A stretch of DNA of 64,000 nucleotides. Source: Microbacterium profundi (GTDB lineage Bacteria; Actinomycetota; Actinomycetes; Actinomycetales; Microbacteriaceae). Below, one piece after another: positions 15,612 through 23,704 of this stretch. Made by a program: the position numbers and the translations under genes. The DNA lies in NCBI RefSeq assembly GCF_000763375.1, contig NZ_JPSY01000001.1:1240001-1304000 (forward strand), in the 5' to 3' direction. The first letter of the stretch is position 1. Each line of letters begins with the position of its first letter. The notes beneath the pieces are model-generated. The model was not told the DNA's origin. It saw only the letters and a list, made by a program, of their open reading frames with translations, and made no database searches.

Positions 15612-16415
15612 ATGACACAGCGTTCCACCTTGCAGACTCTCGGCGGTGCTGTCGAAGGATTCCGGGACTTCGCGGCGGCGATCAAGAGTGGAGTGCCCAC
15701 CGTTCGAAAGGGGTCGATGGCGGAGGAAGATCAAGCCCTCTCCGCAAACATCGTCATCCCTCATGCCATAGTCTCCGGGCTCGTCCTCACCGTTGCAGAC
15801 CACGTATCCGCCTGGGCGGAGCTTGCCGCTAGCCCCGAGAAGGACGTGTTGCTCCTTCATATGCAGGCTGACTACACGTTGTTCCGTCCTGTCTTGGAGG
15901 GGCTCGTGGAGGTCATCTGGATTCTGGACGGCACCGATTCCCTTTCTAGAGCCCGCAGGGCACTTGAGATTGCTCGGATCGAGTACAAGCACGGGCTGAA
16001 GCTGACCAACGCTCTGCGCAAAGCGCGAACGCCGGATGACAAGACCGAACAGGGAATAGCAGCACTCGGACGTTTTCTCAGGACCACGGCGAGCAACCTC
16101 GGATACGATCCGGAGGACGTTCTCAGCGCACCATTGATCGATCCCTCCTCGATCACAAGGAAGATAGCGAATCGCGTTCCAGGCCCCACATTGCAGACCT
16201 TCAACTATTGGGCGATAACCTCGGCCCACGCGCACGGGCAGTTCATCACCACTCTGCGCCACGCGATCGAGACGCCCCCATCTACGCCTCAGATGGGCGG
16301 GGCTCTGTACGAACCAGACGAGGAGCTGATTGCAGACCTCATCAAGTTCATTGGGAAGCTGCTCGAGATCGCAATCAACCTACTAAACGAACAGGGTTAC
16401 GAGCTTCGACGCTAG
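15612..16415 (+). CDS. Hypothetical helical protein beside the toxin-antitoxin pair
   Basis: 267 residues from ATG (MTQRSTLQTLGGAVEGF). It is rich in amphipathic helices, without membrane segments, signal peptide or recognised nucleotide motif. A central region (LLHMQADYTLFRPVLEGLVEVIWILDG) and AHAHGQFITTLRHAIE resemble the abortive-infection/DUF5677-type helical proteins in style, but I cannot assign a family. A 74-base gap separates it from the toxin gene, so it may be cotranscribed. An imperfect hairpin (16506-16523) follows it. Confidence 0.7.
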   Translation: MTQRSTLQTLGGAVEGFRDFAAAIKSGVPTVRKGSMAEEDQALSANIVIPHAIVSGLVLTVADHVSAWAELAASPEKDVLLLHMQADYTLFRPVLEGLVEVIWILDGTDSLSRARRALEIARIEYKHGLKLTNALRKARTPDDKTEQGIAALGRFLRTTASNLGYDPEDVLSAPLIDPSSITRKIANRVPGPTLQTFNYWAITSAHAHGQFITTLRHAIETPPSTPQMGGALYEPDEELIADLIKFIGKLLEIAINLLNEQGYELRR

Positions 16416-16550
16416 CGTTGTCCTGCTTCGCCGATCGGGGAACGCTGGGTCGCCGAGATGCGTGCCATGGGGATTCAGAACTCTCTGAGGCGAAATGTCT
16501 GACCCGATCCGTATGATCGGATCAGCCCCGTCGCGAGGCAGTGAACTTAG

Positions 16551-16564
16551 CGCTTTACATCGGA
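16551..16564 (+). repeat. 14-bp repeat CGCTTTACATCGGA, right copy
   Basis: Identical to 764-777 and in the same orientation. Here it merges into ATCGGACTTAGTCCGAT, a near-perfect palindrome resembling a recombinase core site. Confidence 0.5.
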
Positions 16565-16614
16565 CTTAGTCCGATTTCATCGCGATTCTGACATTCTTTG
16601 TCGGAGCCGCGTTG

Positions 16615-16644
16615 AGGTGACACAAACCAGCTTTAGGTGACACA
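16615..16644 (+). repeat. Direct repeats AGGTGACACA, possible IS21/IS481-type end
   Basis: Two copies 20 bases apart. Complemented they read TGTGTCACCT, reminiscent of the multiple terminal repeats of IS21-like elements. No transposase is attached, so this would be a solo end. Confidence 0.35.
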
Positions 16645-16710
16645 GGCGAGAGCTGCCGTGCAATTGAGTGTCAGAGCGACGCCGATGCCACTCAATGTTT
16701 CGATAGGTCT

Positions 16711-17919
16711 TCAGGTCGTTGTCCGGCGGCGGAGAAGGAGCGCAGCGGTTGTTCCGAGGACGCCGACGCCGGCGAGGGCTCCGGCGGCGGCGGGAAGGCT
16801 CGTGGCACCCAGCCATCCGGCGAGCGGGTAGGTGACGAGGAAGCAGGCGTGGGAGAGAGCGAATTGGGTGGTGTAGACAAGGTTGCGGTTTGCTGGCGTG
16901 GAGGCTTCCGCGAGCAGCCTCGAGGAGGGTGTGTTGATCAGGGAGGTCCCGGCGCCGAGTACCGACCAAACGGTCAGCAGAGCCCACCACCCGGCACCAG
17001 TGTCCACCGCGATGATCGTGATACCGACCGCTGCGATGAGTCCGCTGACGACCACGGCCGTGCCGGCAAGCATGGTGCGGGTTACCCCGATGCGCTCGAC
17101 GATCCAGGGAATGTTCAACGCCACCACCAGCGAGCCGACACCATAAGCGCCGAGCGTGACGGCGAGGGCTGCGTCGTCGAAGCCGAACACGCCCTTGGCA
17201 TAGACGACGGAGTTCACCAGAACGAGCGCGGTGCCGGCGGCGACGACGATATTAGTGAGCATCAGAAACCGCAGGCTGGGCGAGCGGGCGAACACACGCA
17301 TTCCGATCGACAGCCGCTGCCAGAACGAGGATGCCGGCTGATCGTGCAGCAACGACGGGAATCTGGTGGTCAACACGAGCACGGCTGATGCTGCGAAGCC
17401 GACGACGGTGCCCAGGAACAGGTTGTTGTAGCTGATCACGGCCAAAAGAGCCGCGGCAACGAGAGGACTCAGCAACGCTTCAAGGTCGTAAGCCAGGCGG
17501 GAGAGTGCCAGTGCCCGTGTGTAGTCGCGTGGCTCAGGGAGCACGGAGGGGATCAGCGACTGAAACGCGGGCGTGAATGTCGCGGATGCGGACTGCAGCA
17601 CGAACACCAGCGCATAGATCTGCCAGGTCTCAGTCACGAACGGCAGCATCATCGCGATCAGCAGCCGGATCACGTCGGAACTGACGAGGACGGCCTTTTT
17701 CGGGAGCCGGTCCACGGTCGCGGCGATCAGGGGTGCGACTCCGACGTACGCGACCATCTTGATCGTCAACGCGGTCCCCAGCACTGACCCTGCCGCGGCG
17801 CCAGCCAGATCGAACGCCAGTAGTCCGAGTGCGACGGTGAGCAGCCCGGTGCCGACTAGTGCGATCACCTGCGCGGAAAACAACGACCGGTATGTGCGGT
17901 TGCGAAGGACCTGGATCAT
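16711..17919 (-). CDS. MFS efflux transporter controlled by a KmtR-like repressor
   Basis: 402 residues with 12 predicted membrane segments; the start is RNRTYRSLFSAQVIALVGTG. It resembles MFS exporters with LLTVALGLLAFDLAGAAAGS and the intracellular loop DRLPKKAVLVSSD. Its ATG overlaps the repressor's stop (ATGA), so the two are one transcript. Because the repressor keeps all proposed nickel/cobalt ligands of KmtR, the exporter probably removes Ni, Co or a similar divalent ion. That is inference, since MFS substrate cannot be read directly. There is a short charged C-terminus RRRTTT. Confidence 0.85.
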   Translation of the reverse strand: MIQVLRNRTYRSLFSAQVIALVGTGLLTVALGLLAFDLAGAAAGSVLGTALTIKMVAYVGVAPLIAATVDRLPKKAVLVSSDVIRLLIAMMLPFVTETWQIYALVFVLQSASATFTPAFQSLIPSVLPEPRDYTRALALSRLAYDLEALLSPLVAAALLAVISYNNLFLGTVVGFAASAVLVLTTRFPSLLHDQPASSFWQRLSIGMRVFARSPSLRFLMLTNIVVAAGTALVLVNSVVYAKGVFGFDDAALAVTLGAYGVGSLVVALNIPWIVERIGVTRTMLAGTAVVVSGLIAAVGITIIAVDTGAGWWALLTVWSVLGAGTSLINTPSSRLLAEASTPANRNLVYTTQFALSHACFLVTYPLAGWLGATSLPAAAGALAGVGVLGTTAALLLRRRTTT

Positions 17920-18260
17920 GTGTGGTGGTGGGGAGTGTCTTCGACAGCGTGCTCCGCTTGCAGGATCGCTTCAGTGACCAGGCGCTGCGCGTGCTCGTCC
18001 GTGAGCCGGTAGAACATCCGGTTGCCGTCCTGGCGAACCCGCACGACCTTCCCCCACCGCAACTTCGCCAGATGCTGCGACACAGCCGCCGGGCTGCGAT
18101 CCACGAGTTCGGCGAGAGCACTCACCGACAGTTCCCCCTCTTGGAGGGCGAGGATGATGCGAATCCGTGTCGCATCTGCGAGCAGCCGGAACACCTCCAC
18201 CGCCACCTCAACGAACGGACCGTCCGGCTGCAGTCGATCCATATTAGTATCTGCATGCAT
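17916..18260 (-). CDS. KmtR-like ArsR/SmtB metal-sensing repressor, copy 1
   Basis: 114 residues: DNA-binding helix LAELVDRSPAAVSQHLAKL and wing VVRVRQDGNRMFYRL. In and after the last helix (DEHAQRLVTEAILQAEH, then EDTPHHHT), taking the His of DEH as zero, Glu is at +13, His at +14, and His at +22 and +23. That matches the spacing of the ligands reported for M. tuberculosis KmtR (His88, Glu101, His102, His110, His111), a Ni/Co sensor. The start codon lies inside the operator, so the transcript is probably leaderless. A homologue with the same pattern sits at 23297. Confidence 0.88.
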   Translation of the reverse strand: MHADTNMDRLQPDGPFVEVAVEVFRLLADATRIRIILALQEGELSVSALAELVDRSPAAVSQHLAKLRWGKVVRVRQDGNRMFYRLTDEHAQRLVTEAILQAEHAVEDTPHHHT

Positions 18261-18273
18261 GCTTACAGACTAA
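18244..18273. promoter_or_regulatory. SmtB/KmtR-type operator of copy 1
   Basis: Imperfect inverted arms TTAGTATCTG (18244-18253) and CAGACTAA (18266-18273) span the repressor's own start codon, leaving little or no 5' untranslated region. Confidence 0.55.
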
Positions 18274-18399
18274 GGTAGATCATGGTTCGCACGTGCCGTG
18301 GTCGCGGTAGGCCGATGCCGGATCGGCTCGGTGCTGGCCGCCCATGGCGCAACGCTGTCGCCTAGGGTTCCTAGTCGGAGTCGAGTTAGAGGAGGCGCC

Positions 18400-19413
18400 A
18401 TGATCGCCGTCGTACCGCTGAGTATCCCAAGTCCGGATCCCTCGTGGGCGAGCTTCCAGATCGGCCCGCTCACCGTGCATGTGTATGCGCTGTGCATCAT
18501 CGCCGGGATCACCGCTGCGGTGCTGATCACCGATCGTCGGCTCCGCGCGCGCGGAGTTGCTCCGTGGACCGCCATCGACGTCGCGTTGTGGGCGGTGCCG
18601 CTGGGGATCATCGTCGCGCGTTTCTATCATGTGTTCACCCATGTCACGGACTACTTCTATCCCGGCGCGAACTTGTGGAACGTGTTCGCGATCTGGGACG
18701 GCGGCAACGCGATCTACGGGGCCCTTCTCGGCGGCGCGCTCGGCGTCTACATCGGGTGCCGTCGCACCGGGCTCCGGTTCTGGGTCTTCGCCGACGCGCT
18801 CGCTCCCGCTCTCCTCGTCGCCCAGGCCATCGGCCGGCTCGGGAACTATTTCAACCAGGAACTCTTCGGCCTCCCCACCACGCTGCCCTGGGGATTGGAG
18901 ATCCTGCCGACCGCACCGATGTTCCCCGACGGTGTACCGGCGGGCACCCTGTTTCATCCACTGTTCTTGTACGAGATGATCTGGAACCTGCTCGGTGCGG
19001 CCCTCATCGTTGCGCTGGAGCGGCGTTTCGTTCGGGGCTGGGGGCGCAGCCTCGCGCTCTACCTGGTCTGGTACGGCCTCGGTCGCAGCGGGCTGGAAGC
19101 GATCCGCATCGATCCCACCAGTGATGCGCCCCTCGGCATCCCCGCCAACATCTGGGCATCCTTCGCCGTCGTCCTCGTCGGCATCGGCCTGCTCGTCATC
19201 CAGAGCATCCGCCACTCCGATCCGGAACTCTCGCCCTACCGCCCCGGGAGGACTCCCCCTCCTGCTGATTCCGCCGCCGGGGAGGACTCCAGAGGCGAAA
19301 ATCACGTACGCGAGCAGTCGCACGAGCACACGGACGACACGGGTGCGGTTTCGCCTCGCGGAGGGGCGCCCGGTCCGGGAGCCACGGGTCACGCGCGACA
19401 CGAGGCCGGTTGA
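18400..19413 (+). CDS. lgt: Accessory prolipoprotein diacylglyceryl transferase, copy 2
   Basis: 337 residues from ATG behind GAGGAGG. Seven membrane segments and the Lgt signature GRLGNYFNQELFG are present, with YHVFTHVTDYFYPGAN. It is closely similar to copy 1 along the catalytic region, then carries a longer hydrophilic, low-complexity tail (about 60 residues rich in Gly, Pro, Arg, His). It lies divergent from the repressor at 18260 and 9 bases upstream of a DUF1232 gene. Lipoproteins that could be its clients are encoded at 24197 and 25199. Confidence 0.9.
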   Translation: MIAVVPLSIPSPDPSWASFQIGPLTVHVYALCIIAGITAAVLITDRRLRARGVAPWTAIDVALWAVPLGIIVARFYHVFTHVTDYFYPGANLWNVFAIWDGGNAIYGALLGGALGVYIGCRRTGLRFWVFADALAPALLVAQAIGRLGNYFNQELFGLPTTLPWGLEILPTAPMFPDGVPAGTLFHPLFLYEMIWNLLGAALIVALERRFVRGWGRSLALYLVWYGLGRSGLEAIRIDPTSDAPLGIPANIWASFAVVLVGIGLLVIQSIRHSDPELSPYRPGRTPPPADSAAGEDSRGENHVREQSHEHTDDTGAVSPRGGAPGPGATGHARHEAG

Positions 19414-19422
19414 GGATCGCGC

Positions 19423-19839
19423 ATGCCGTACTGGTTGCAGATTCTTCTCAGCGTCCTCGGGAGTATCGCGCTCCTGTGGGGCGCGCTGATGATTGTGCTG
19501 ATTGTTCACTACCGACGAGCTGACCGCTCCATCGATTGGCGGGAAATCGCCCGGCTCGCACCCGACGCAGTAAGGCTCATCACACGTCTGGCCTTCGACA
19601 CGGCGGTGCCGCGCCTCACACGTTGGTGGCTGGGTGGCCTCCTCGCCTACCTGTTGCTGCCGATCGACCTGGTCCCAGACTTCATCCCGATACTCGGATA
19701 CCTCGACGACGCGATCCTCGTCGCGATCGGGTTGCGCTTCGCCATCACGCACGCCGGCATGGACGCCCTCGAACGAAACTGGCCAGGAACAGCCGACGGG
19801 CTTGCCGCTCTCGTCGCGATCACCAGAACGCGCGAGTAG
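19423..19839 (+). CDS. YkvA/DUF1232 membrane protein
   Basis: 138 residues. An N-terminal hydrophobic helix (WLQILLSVLGSIALLWGALM) precedes the DUF1232 core LLPIDLVPDFIPILGYLDD, which is the family signature. Function is unknown; members are small membrane proteins scattered through metal and stress loci. It starts nine bases after lgt copy 2 and is probably cotranscribed with it. Length is normal. Confidence 0.88.
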   Translation: MPYWLQILLSVLGSIALLWGALMIVLIVHYRRADRSIDWREIARLAPDAVRLITRLAFDTAVPRLTRWWLGGLLAYLLLPIDLVPDFIPILGYLDDAILVAIGLRFAITHAGMDALERNWPGTADGLAALVAITRTRE

Positions 19840-20151
19840 CGCCACAGGGGCGCGTTCAGCACCAAAGCCCACACCTTTCGCGGATGCGGCGTCGCTGTCA
19901 GCATTGTCCGGCTACCCCAAGGGGGTACAGCATTCAACCCCCTTGCGGCTGTGCTGAGGCGCGCGAAGCGTAGTAGTCGTCGAACGATCAACTACAAATG
20001 CGAGCTGCACGAAGGCATGCACGAACGCTGGCGCATCGGTGGCCAAGCGTGCCGACACTGTGAGCGGGCGTGTGCGGAACTGCTCCAGGTGCTCTGACGG
20101 CGCTTCGACACCTCGGCACGCGCCGAACACCGAAACGAAGGGAAGTGCCCT
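19840..20151. other. 312-bp intergenic stretch with a CsoR-type box
   Basis: The only clear signal is the palindrome at 19913-19927. No coding frame on either strand is convincing. The remainder is leader DNA for the DUF305 gene at 20152, whose start has a GAAGGGAAG site. Confidence 0.55.
19913..19927. promoter_or_regulatory. CsoR-type operator TACCCCAAGGGGGTA
   Basis: A G/C-box palindrome of the class seen before the sulfur operon and before copZ, placed 225 bases upstream of the DUF305 gene. Copper-type control of that gene is plausible but the distance is long. Confidence 0.5.
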
Positions 20152-20745
20152 ATGGAGACACACAAGAAAACCCGCACCGACCAGGAGCAGCACGGACCCC
20201 GCAGCAAGCAGGTGAACATGTACATCCGATTTGCGGCGATGATCCTCACCGCGATGGTGGTGATGTACTGGGTAATGTTCGTGGGCTCATGGGAATGGGG
20301 TCACGTCCGCTTCAGTGAAAGCCGCGTGTTCATGACGCTCACCATGGGGGGCACGATGGTGCTCATCATGCTCGGCTGGATGTTGAGCATGTATAAGAAC
20401 ACCAAAGCCAATATCGCGATCATCACGGTGGGTGTCCTGCTAATCGGAGGCGGCGTCTTCCTTGACCGCAGTCAAATCACTGTTGACGACGCGGCCTTCA
20501 TGCGCGCCATGATCCCGCACCATTCTCTGGCGATCACCCGTGCCGAACGCGCCCAGATCCAGGACGTCCGCGTCTGCGAGCTCGCGGTCGAGATCAGCGA
20601 AGCGCAGCGCCGCGAGATCCTCGAAATGGACTGGCTCATCCGAGACATCGAACGCAATGGCGTCGCGACAACGCCTGAGCAAGCACAGACCCGACCCGTT
20701 CCGGTCTTCGAGGAATCAGCGGAGCGTGCATGCCCCGCTGAATAG
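20152..20745 (+). CDS. Membrane-anchored DUF305 protein
   Basis: 197 residues. Three hydrophobic segments (YIRFAAMILTAMVVMYWVMF, VFMTLTMGGTMVLIMLGWM, IAIITVGVLLIGGGVFL) are followed by a DUF305 domain with the MIPHHSLAI motif. DUF305 domains have a four-helix, ferritin-like fold and occur in copper-resistance and metal loci. The domain is short and has one His-His motif only. It differs from the lipoprotein member at 25199, which has two. It is preceded by a CsoR-type box and probably faces the exterior. Confidence 0.82.
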   Translation: METHKKTRTDQEQHGPRSKQVNMYIRFAAMILTAMVVMYWVMFVGSWEWGHVRFSESRVFMTLTMGGTMVLIMLGWMLSMYKNTKANIAIITVGVLLIGGGVFLDRSQITVDDAAFMRAMIPHHSLAITRAERAQIQDVRVCELAVEISEAQRREILEMDWLIRDIERNGVATTPEQAQTRPVPVFEESAERACPAE

Positions 20746-20896
20746 CGTTCACCATGGTGACGGGTACTTGTGCCGATTGCTGCAGCGGACCGCCGACAGC
20801 AGCAACGTTGGGCACTGCAGCTGCTCGCCTCGGCCGAGACCTCCCCCGTTGCCCTCCACGATGTGACGCCTGGGAAGTCGGGCTGGGGCACGACAA

Positions 20897-21361
20897 TCAG
20901 GTATTGCTCTTCCGCTTCTGGCGTGCGGACCGCGCTGCAGGCACGGTGTCCGGGTCCTCCAGTTCGTGGCGGCTGCGGCGGGTGGGGGTGAAGGTGTGGA
21001 TGTCGACGAGCGTGGGTGGCTGCACCGACCAATGGTCAGCGCCGGTGACCCAGTCGATCAGGTCGGCGGTGACGTCAGCGTCGTTGACCTCGCCCAGCCA
21101 GACCGGCTCGGCGCCGCGGGAGCGATCTTTCTGGCCGAGAACGACGACGATGACGTTGGAGTGCTCGCACGCGTCGAGGCACTTGCTGACCAGCACCTCG
21201 GCCGCACCGCTCACGCCGGAACGGATGGCAGCGAGTTGCGCGGCGTGATCGAGGGTGGGGTGCTTTCGCCGGCTCCCGCAATCGCCGCCGCGGCAGACGA
21301 TGACCAGCGCGTTCTCGGACTCCAGCACCGAGGCGGCCATGGCGGGACGTTTCGGTGTCAT
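20897..21361 (-). CDS. Thioredoxin-like [2Fe-2S] ferredoxin-type protein
   Basis: 154 residues from ATG (MTPKRPAMAASVLESEN). The core reads IVCRGGDCGSRRKHP and later LVSKCLDACEHSNVIVV, the four-cysteine pattern of thioredoxin-fold [2Fe-2S] ferredoxins. The tail is basic (RRSRHELEDPDTVPAARSAR). An electron-transfer or metal-sensing partner role is possible. It starts 41 bases after the stop of the P1B-4 ATPase gene on the same strand and is probably in its transcript, suggesting a link to iron, cobalt or nickel handling. Confidence 0.75.
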   Translation of the reverse strand: MTPKRPAMAASVLESENALVIVCRGGDCGSRRKHPTLDHAAQLAAIRSGVSGAAEVLVSKCLDACEHSNVIVVVLGQKDRSRGAEPVWLGEVNDADVTADLIDWVTGADHWSVQPPTLVDIHTFTPTRRSRHELEDPDTVPAARSARQKRKSNT

Positions 21362-21401
21362 GGCCGGCCCCCGAGGTCTAGTTCCACCCGCATGCGAGAT
21401 C

Positions 21402-23300
21402 TCATGTCCAGGCGCTTTTGCGGAGCAGGCGCAGCCCGTTGAGGGCGACGATGACGGTAGACCCTTCATGGCCGGCCACCGCGAGCGGCAACGGCAATGT
21501 GGCGACCAGGTCCCATGTCACCAGCACGGTGATGAAGGTCGCGGCGATGATCAGGTTCGCCACGACATACCGGTGTGCTTTGCGGGACAGGTTGATCACC
21601 GCGGGCACCGCGGACAGTTCGTCGCGGATGATGACCGCGTCCGCGGTGTCCAGGGCGAGGTCGGAGCCGTGCCGACCCATCGCGACACCGATACTGGCCG
21701 CGGCCAATGCGGGGGCGTCGTTGACCCCGTCGCCGACGACCATCACGGTGGCGCCGTCATCCTCGAGTCGTTTCACCGCCTCGGCCTTATCAGCGGGGAG
21801 CAGGCGGGCGTGGACGACACGAATCCCGGTACGTGCGGCGATGTCGGCGGCGGTGCGGTCGTTGTCCCCGGTGAGCAGGTGCACCGGCGACGCTGTGAGG
21901 GTCTCGGTTCGCGCGACCGAGGAGGCCGCGTCCGGGCGGAGTGCGTCATCGAGGGTGAGCGTTCCGACAGGTTCACCATCGACCAGGACGTCCACGATCG
22001 TGCCGACCGTGCCCGATTCATCAGCCGTCTGCACGACTCGGACCAAGCGCCCGTCGACGACCCCTTCGACCCCGTGGCCAGGGATCGCCCGGAAGTTCGC
22101 GGCAGGGGCGCTGCCCTCCGGGACGGCGCGGACGATGGCTCGCCCGATCGGATGCTCGCTGTGCTGCTCGACAGCGGCCGCCAACGCCAGCACCGACTGG
22201 CGGGTCTGCCCGGGCCGTGCGGTGACGTCTCTCACGACGGGGGCGCCGTGGGTGAGCGTTCCGGTCTTATCGAATGCGACCAGGGAGGTGCGGCCGAGGC
22301 GTTCCATCACGGTCGCGGATTTGACCAGCACGCCGTGTCGTCCCGCGTTCGCGATCGAGGCGAGCAGCGGCGGCATCGTGGAGAGGACCACCGCACACGG
22401 GGACGCCACGATCATGAAGGTGATCGCGCGCAGTAGCGCCTCGCGGAAGTCGGTACCGAACCCCAGAGGGACGAAGAACACCAGCAGGGTCGCGGCGACC
22501 ACGCCGAGGGAGTACCGTTGCTCGACCTTCTCGATGAACATCTGCCGTTGCGACTTCGTCTCCGAGGCCTCGGACACCATCGCCACGACCCGGGCGATGA
22601 CGGACTCGCTGGCGGGGCGGGTGACCCGGACGGTGAGAGCGCCGGTGCCGTTCACGGTCCCGGAGAGCACATCCTGACCCTCCCCGCGGCGGACTGGCAT
22701 GGACTCCCCGGTCATCGCCGCCTGGTCGACTTCGCTGATCCCGTCGACCACGACGCCGTCCGCGCCGATGCGTTCACCGGGGCGCACCAGGATCAGGTCC
22801 CCGACCTGCAGAGCGGATGTCGGAACATCCTCGAGCTCCTCACGAGCCCCGACGCGGATCAGACGAGTGGCCTGCTCCGGCGTGAGCGACAGAAGGCTGC
22901 TCACGGAGTCTGCGGTGCGCTGAGTGACGAGGGCTTCAAGGGCGCCGCTGGTCGCGAAGATGACGATCAGGAGGGCGCCGTCGAACACCTGCCCGATCGA
23001 GGCGGCGGCGATTGCGGCGACGATCATCAGCAGATCCACGTCGAGAACCTTGTTCCGCAACGCGGTCAGGCCCGCCCACGCCGGCTCCCACCCGCCCGCA
23101 ACATATCCGAGAAGGTACAGTGTCCACCACACCGGCTCCGGGGCGCCGGCCATCTGCAGAGGCCACGCGATCAGGAACAGCAGCAGAGCGAGTGCCGCCC
23201 AGCGCACTTCGGGCAAACGTGTCCCGGTGACGAAGATCGATGGCGGCTTCGGCAGTGCCCGGCCCCCAGGGCGCAGTCCCGGGTCTGTGAGGATGCTCAT
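21402..23300 (-). CDS. P1B-4-type heavy-metal ATPase (Co/Ni/Fe/Zn exporter)
   Basis: 632 residues without an N-terminal metal-binding domain. It has DKTGTLT as phosphorylation site, TGES in the actuator, GDGVNDAPAL in the hinge and HP in the N domain (EHPIGRAI). The membrane metal motif is SPC (VASPCAVVL) rather than CPC, and the last helix pair has HEGST with NGLRLL. SPC plus HEG[GS]T defines the P1B-4 group, which exports cobalt, nickel, iron or zinc. Its ATG overlaps the stop of the KmtR-like repressor. The repressor's ligand set supports Ni/Co as inducing ions. Confidence 0.92.
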   Translation of the reverse strand: MSILTDPGLRPGGRALPKPPSIFVTGTRLPEVRWAALALLLFLIAWPLQMAGAPEPVWWTLYLLGYVAGGWEPAWAGLTALRNKVLDVDLLMIVAAIAAASIGQVFDGALLIVIFATSGALEALVTQRTADSVSSLLSLTPEQATRLIRVGAREELEDVPTSALQVGDLILVRPGERIGADGVVVDGISEVDQAAMTGESMPVRRGEGQDVLSGTVNGTGALTVRVTRPASESVIARVVAMVSEASETKSQRQMFIEKVEQRYSLGVVAATLLVFFVPLGFGTDFREALLRAITFMIVASPCAVVLSTMPPLLASIANAGRHGVLVKSATVMERLGRTSLVAFDKTGTLTHGAPVVRDVTARPGQTRQSVLALAAAVEQHSEHPIGRAIVRAVPEGSAPAANFRAIPGHGVEGVVDGRLVRVVQTADESGTVGTIVDVLVDGEPVGTLTLDDALRPDAASSVARTETLTASPVHLLTGDNDRTAADIAARTGIRVVHARLLPADKAEAVKRLEDDGATVMVVGDGVNDAPALAAASIGVAMGRHGSDLALDTADAVIIRDELSAVPAVINLSRKAHRYVVANLIIAATFITVLVTWDLVATLPLPLAVAGHEGSTVIVALNGLRLLRKSAWT

Positions 23301-23704
23301 ACGTCGGCACTCTGAAGGCGCGCCTCCGCAGTCGCCGTTTCTACCGCGGCCGGCTCCGCGTGGTGGTGGCGTGGGGTGCCGCCCAGGGAGTGCTCGGCCT
23401 GGAAGATCGCATCCCGCACCAACTGCGACGCGTGCTCATTCTCCAGCCGGTAGAACACCCGGGTCCCGTTCTGGCGGGTTGAGACGATACGAGCCAGCCG
23501 GAGCTTGGCAAGATGCTGCGACACTGACGGCGGGGCCTTGTCCACGATCTCCGCCAGCTCGTTCACGGAGAGCTCACCGGCCTCGCGCAACGCCAGAATG
23601 AGGCGCACGCGGGTCGCATCGGCGAGCATCCCGAAGATCTCAACCGCCAGTTCGACGAAGTCGCTCTCAGGCATCCGACCGCAAACCCTATTATCTGCAT
23701 TCAT
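23297..23704 (-). CDS. KmtR-like ArsR/SmtB metal-sensing repressor, copy 2
   Basis: 135 residues: recognition region LAEIVDKAPPSVSQHLAKL, wing IVSTRQNGTRVFYRL, then ENEHASQLVRDAIFQAEH and GGTPRHHH. With the His of NEH as zero, Glu +13, His +14, His +22 and His +23 are all kept, the KmtR ligand spacing. A 24-residue Ala/Glu-rich tail follows. Its stop overlaps the P1B-4 ATPase start. The ATG lies within a perfect 9-bp inverted repeat, so translation probably starts from a leaderless transcript and repression is by direct occlusion. Confidence 0.9.
   Translation of the reverse strand: MNADNRVCGRMPESDFVELAVEIFGMLADATRVRLILALREAGELSVNELAEIVDKAPPSVSQHLAKLRLARIVSTRQNGTRVFYRLENEHASQLVRDAIFQAEHSLGGTPRHHHAEPAAVETATAEARLQSADV

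Larger units (their letters stand above)
16416..16710. other. Gene-free right edge of the first accessory segment: hairpin, repeats, IS-end-like motifs
   Basis: It contains GATCCG/CGGATC hairpin arms (16506-16511 and 16518-16523), probably a terminator. The right copy of the 14-bp repeat at 16551-16564 is immediately followed by the palindrome ATCGGACT-T-AGTCCGAT. Two direct AGGTGACACA copies lie at 16615-16624 and 16635-16644. No coding frame is credible. Confidence 0.6.

Noticed and set aside
18280-19872. 530-residue minus-strand frame opposite lgt copy 2 and the DUF1232 gene
   Set aside because: Highly charged low-complexity translation without family resemblance; the plus-strand genes are certain.
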